A DNA stretch of 64,000 bases from Ramlibacter pinisoli (lineage in GTDB: Bacteria > Pseudomonadota > Gammaproteobacteria > Burkholderiales > Burkholderiaceae_C): NCBI RefSeq assembly GCF_009758015.1, contig NZ_WSEL01000003.1, positions 310,001 to 374,000 on the forward strand. Reading direction: 5' to 3'. The translations under genes were made by a program, and so were the position numbers. The notes beneath the pieces are model-generated. The model was not told the origin of the DNA. It saw only the letters and a program-made list of their open reading frames with translations, and did not search any database. This document shows positions 63,862-64,000 of this stretch, in pieces; the first letter of the stretch is position 1, and each line of letters starts with the position of its first letter.

Positions 63862-64000
63862 ATGTCCAAGAAGCATGTGTTCGCGGCGTGTGTGGCAGCG
63901 GCCGCGCACGCCGCGGCGGCCGGGGGACTCGGTGACGTTCGCCTGGACCTGCCCTCGGTGCAGGAAGCCACGCTCCAGAAGAAGACGCCCGCCGGTGCCG
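63862..64000 (+). CDS. Exported protein, N-terminal fragment
   Basis: Only the first 46 codons are in the window. ATG 63862 has a GGGAG ribosome site. The start MSKKHVFAACVAAAAHAAAA is a Sec signal peptide, probably cut near AAAAGG, followed by LGDVRLDLPSVQEATLQKKT. The mature part is too short to assign a family. Confidence 0.7.
   Translation, partial: MSKKHVFAACVAAAAHAAAAGGLGDVRLDLPSVQEATLQKKTPAGA

Overview
The window is about 68-70% GC, almost fully coding, and carries no phage, transposon or CRISPR signature. Gene content points to a betaproteobacterium of the Burkholderiales, most likely Comamonadaceae (Ramlibacter/Variovorax-like): a PHB phasin, Bug-type tricarboxylate uptake (TctABC), the EarP/EF-P arginine-rhamnosylation pair, an RpoD with a long Lys/Pro/Ala-rich N-terminus, and a surE-pcm-nlpD-rpoS cluster. 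The family assignment is inference from gene content, not from a 16S gene.

Layout. 1-5 kb is an iron and heme island: the end of a Fiu-like TonB-dependent receptor, the PKHD hydroxylase PiuC, an FMN hydroxyacid oxidase, a Fur box, bacterioferritin-associated ferredoxin, TonB-ExbB-ExbD, HemP, and a HbpS/GlcG-type protein on the other strand. 5-8.6 kb holds a Bax-inhibitor-type membrane protein, RlmD, a VOC protein and a PolB-like 3'-5' exonuclease whose start codon lies in a perfect 23-bp inverted repeat. 8.6-12.2 kb (minus) is surE-pcm-nlpD-rpoS. 12.2-16 kb has a quinone-reductase-like enzyme, tRNA-His, ppiD, tRNA-Val and hupB. 16-20 kb is a tartrate/D-malate dehydrogenase module with a dehalogenase-like hydrolase and a divergent LysR regulator, then a DMT exporter. 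20-23 kb is pgsA, a lipoprotein with a TonB-C-like domain, and uvrC. 23-26.6 kb is earP, a phosphoethanolamine transferase and efp. 26.6-35 kb mixes a DUF3445 protein, transporters, LOG, rmuC, a 2-hydroxyacid dehydrogenase and an NhaD-like antiporter.

35-40 kb holds a tightly overlapping deacetylase-thioesterase-nitroreductase operon, the phasin gene with a recognisable promoter and repeated sites, a patatin lipoprotein, and a Fur-box-preceded ferric-iron binding protein. 40-47 kb is a short-chain dehydrogenase, a gamma-glutamyltransferase lipoprotein, and a complete general amino-acid ABC importer (AapJQMP type). 47-54 kb has BrkB/YihY, an acyl-CoA ligase, dnaG and rpoD. 54-57 kb is tctCBA. 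57-61.5 kb places two unrelated fumarases (class II and Fe-S class I) either side of a DUF2279 protein. The end holds a UMF1-type MFS protein, an acidic hypothetical protein and the start of an exported protein.

No complete new system such as a defence island or biosynthetic cluster stands out. The best unexplained signals are non-coding: the 23-bp inverted repeat that swallows the exonuclease start codon, and a run of five hairpins ending in a terminator in the otherwise empty 34.9-35.2 kb gap. The AT-hook-like motifs in the RpoD N-terminus are the best protein-level oddity.
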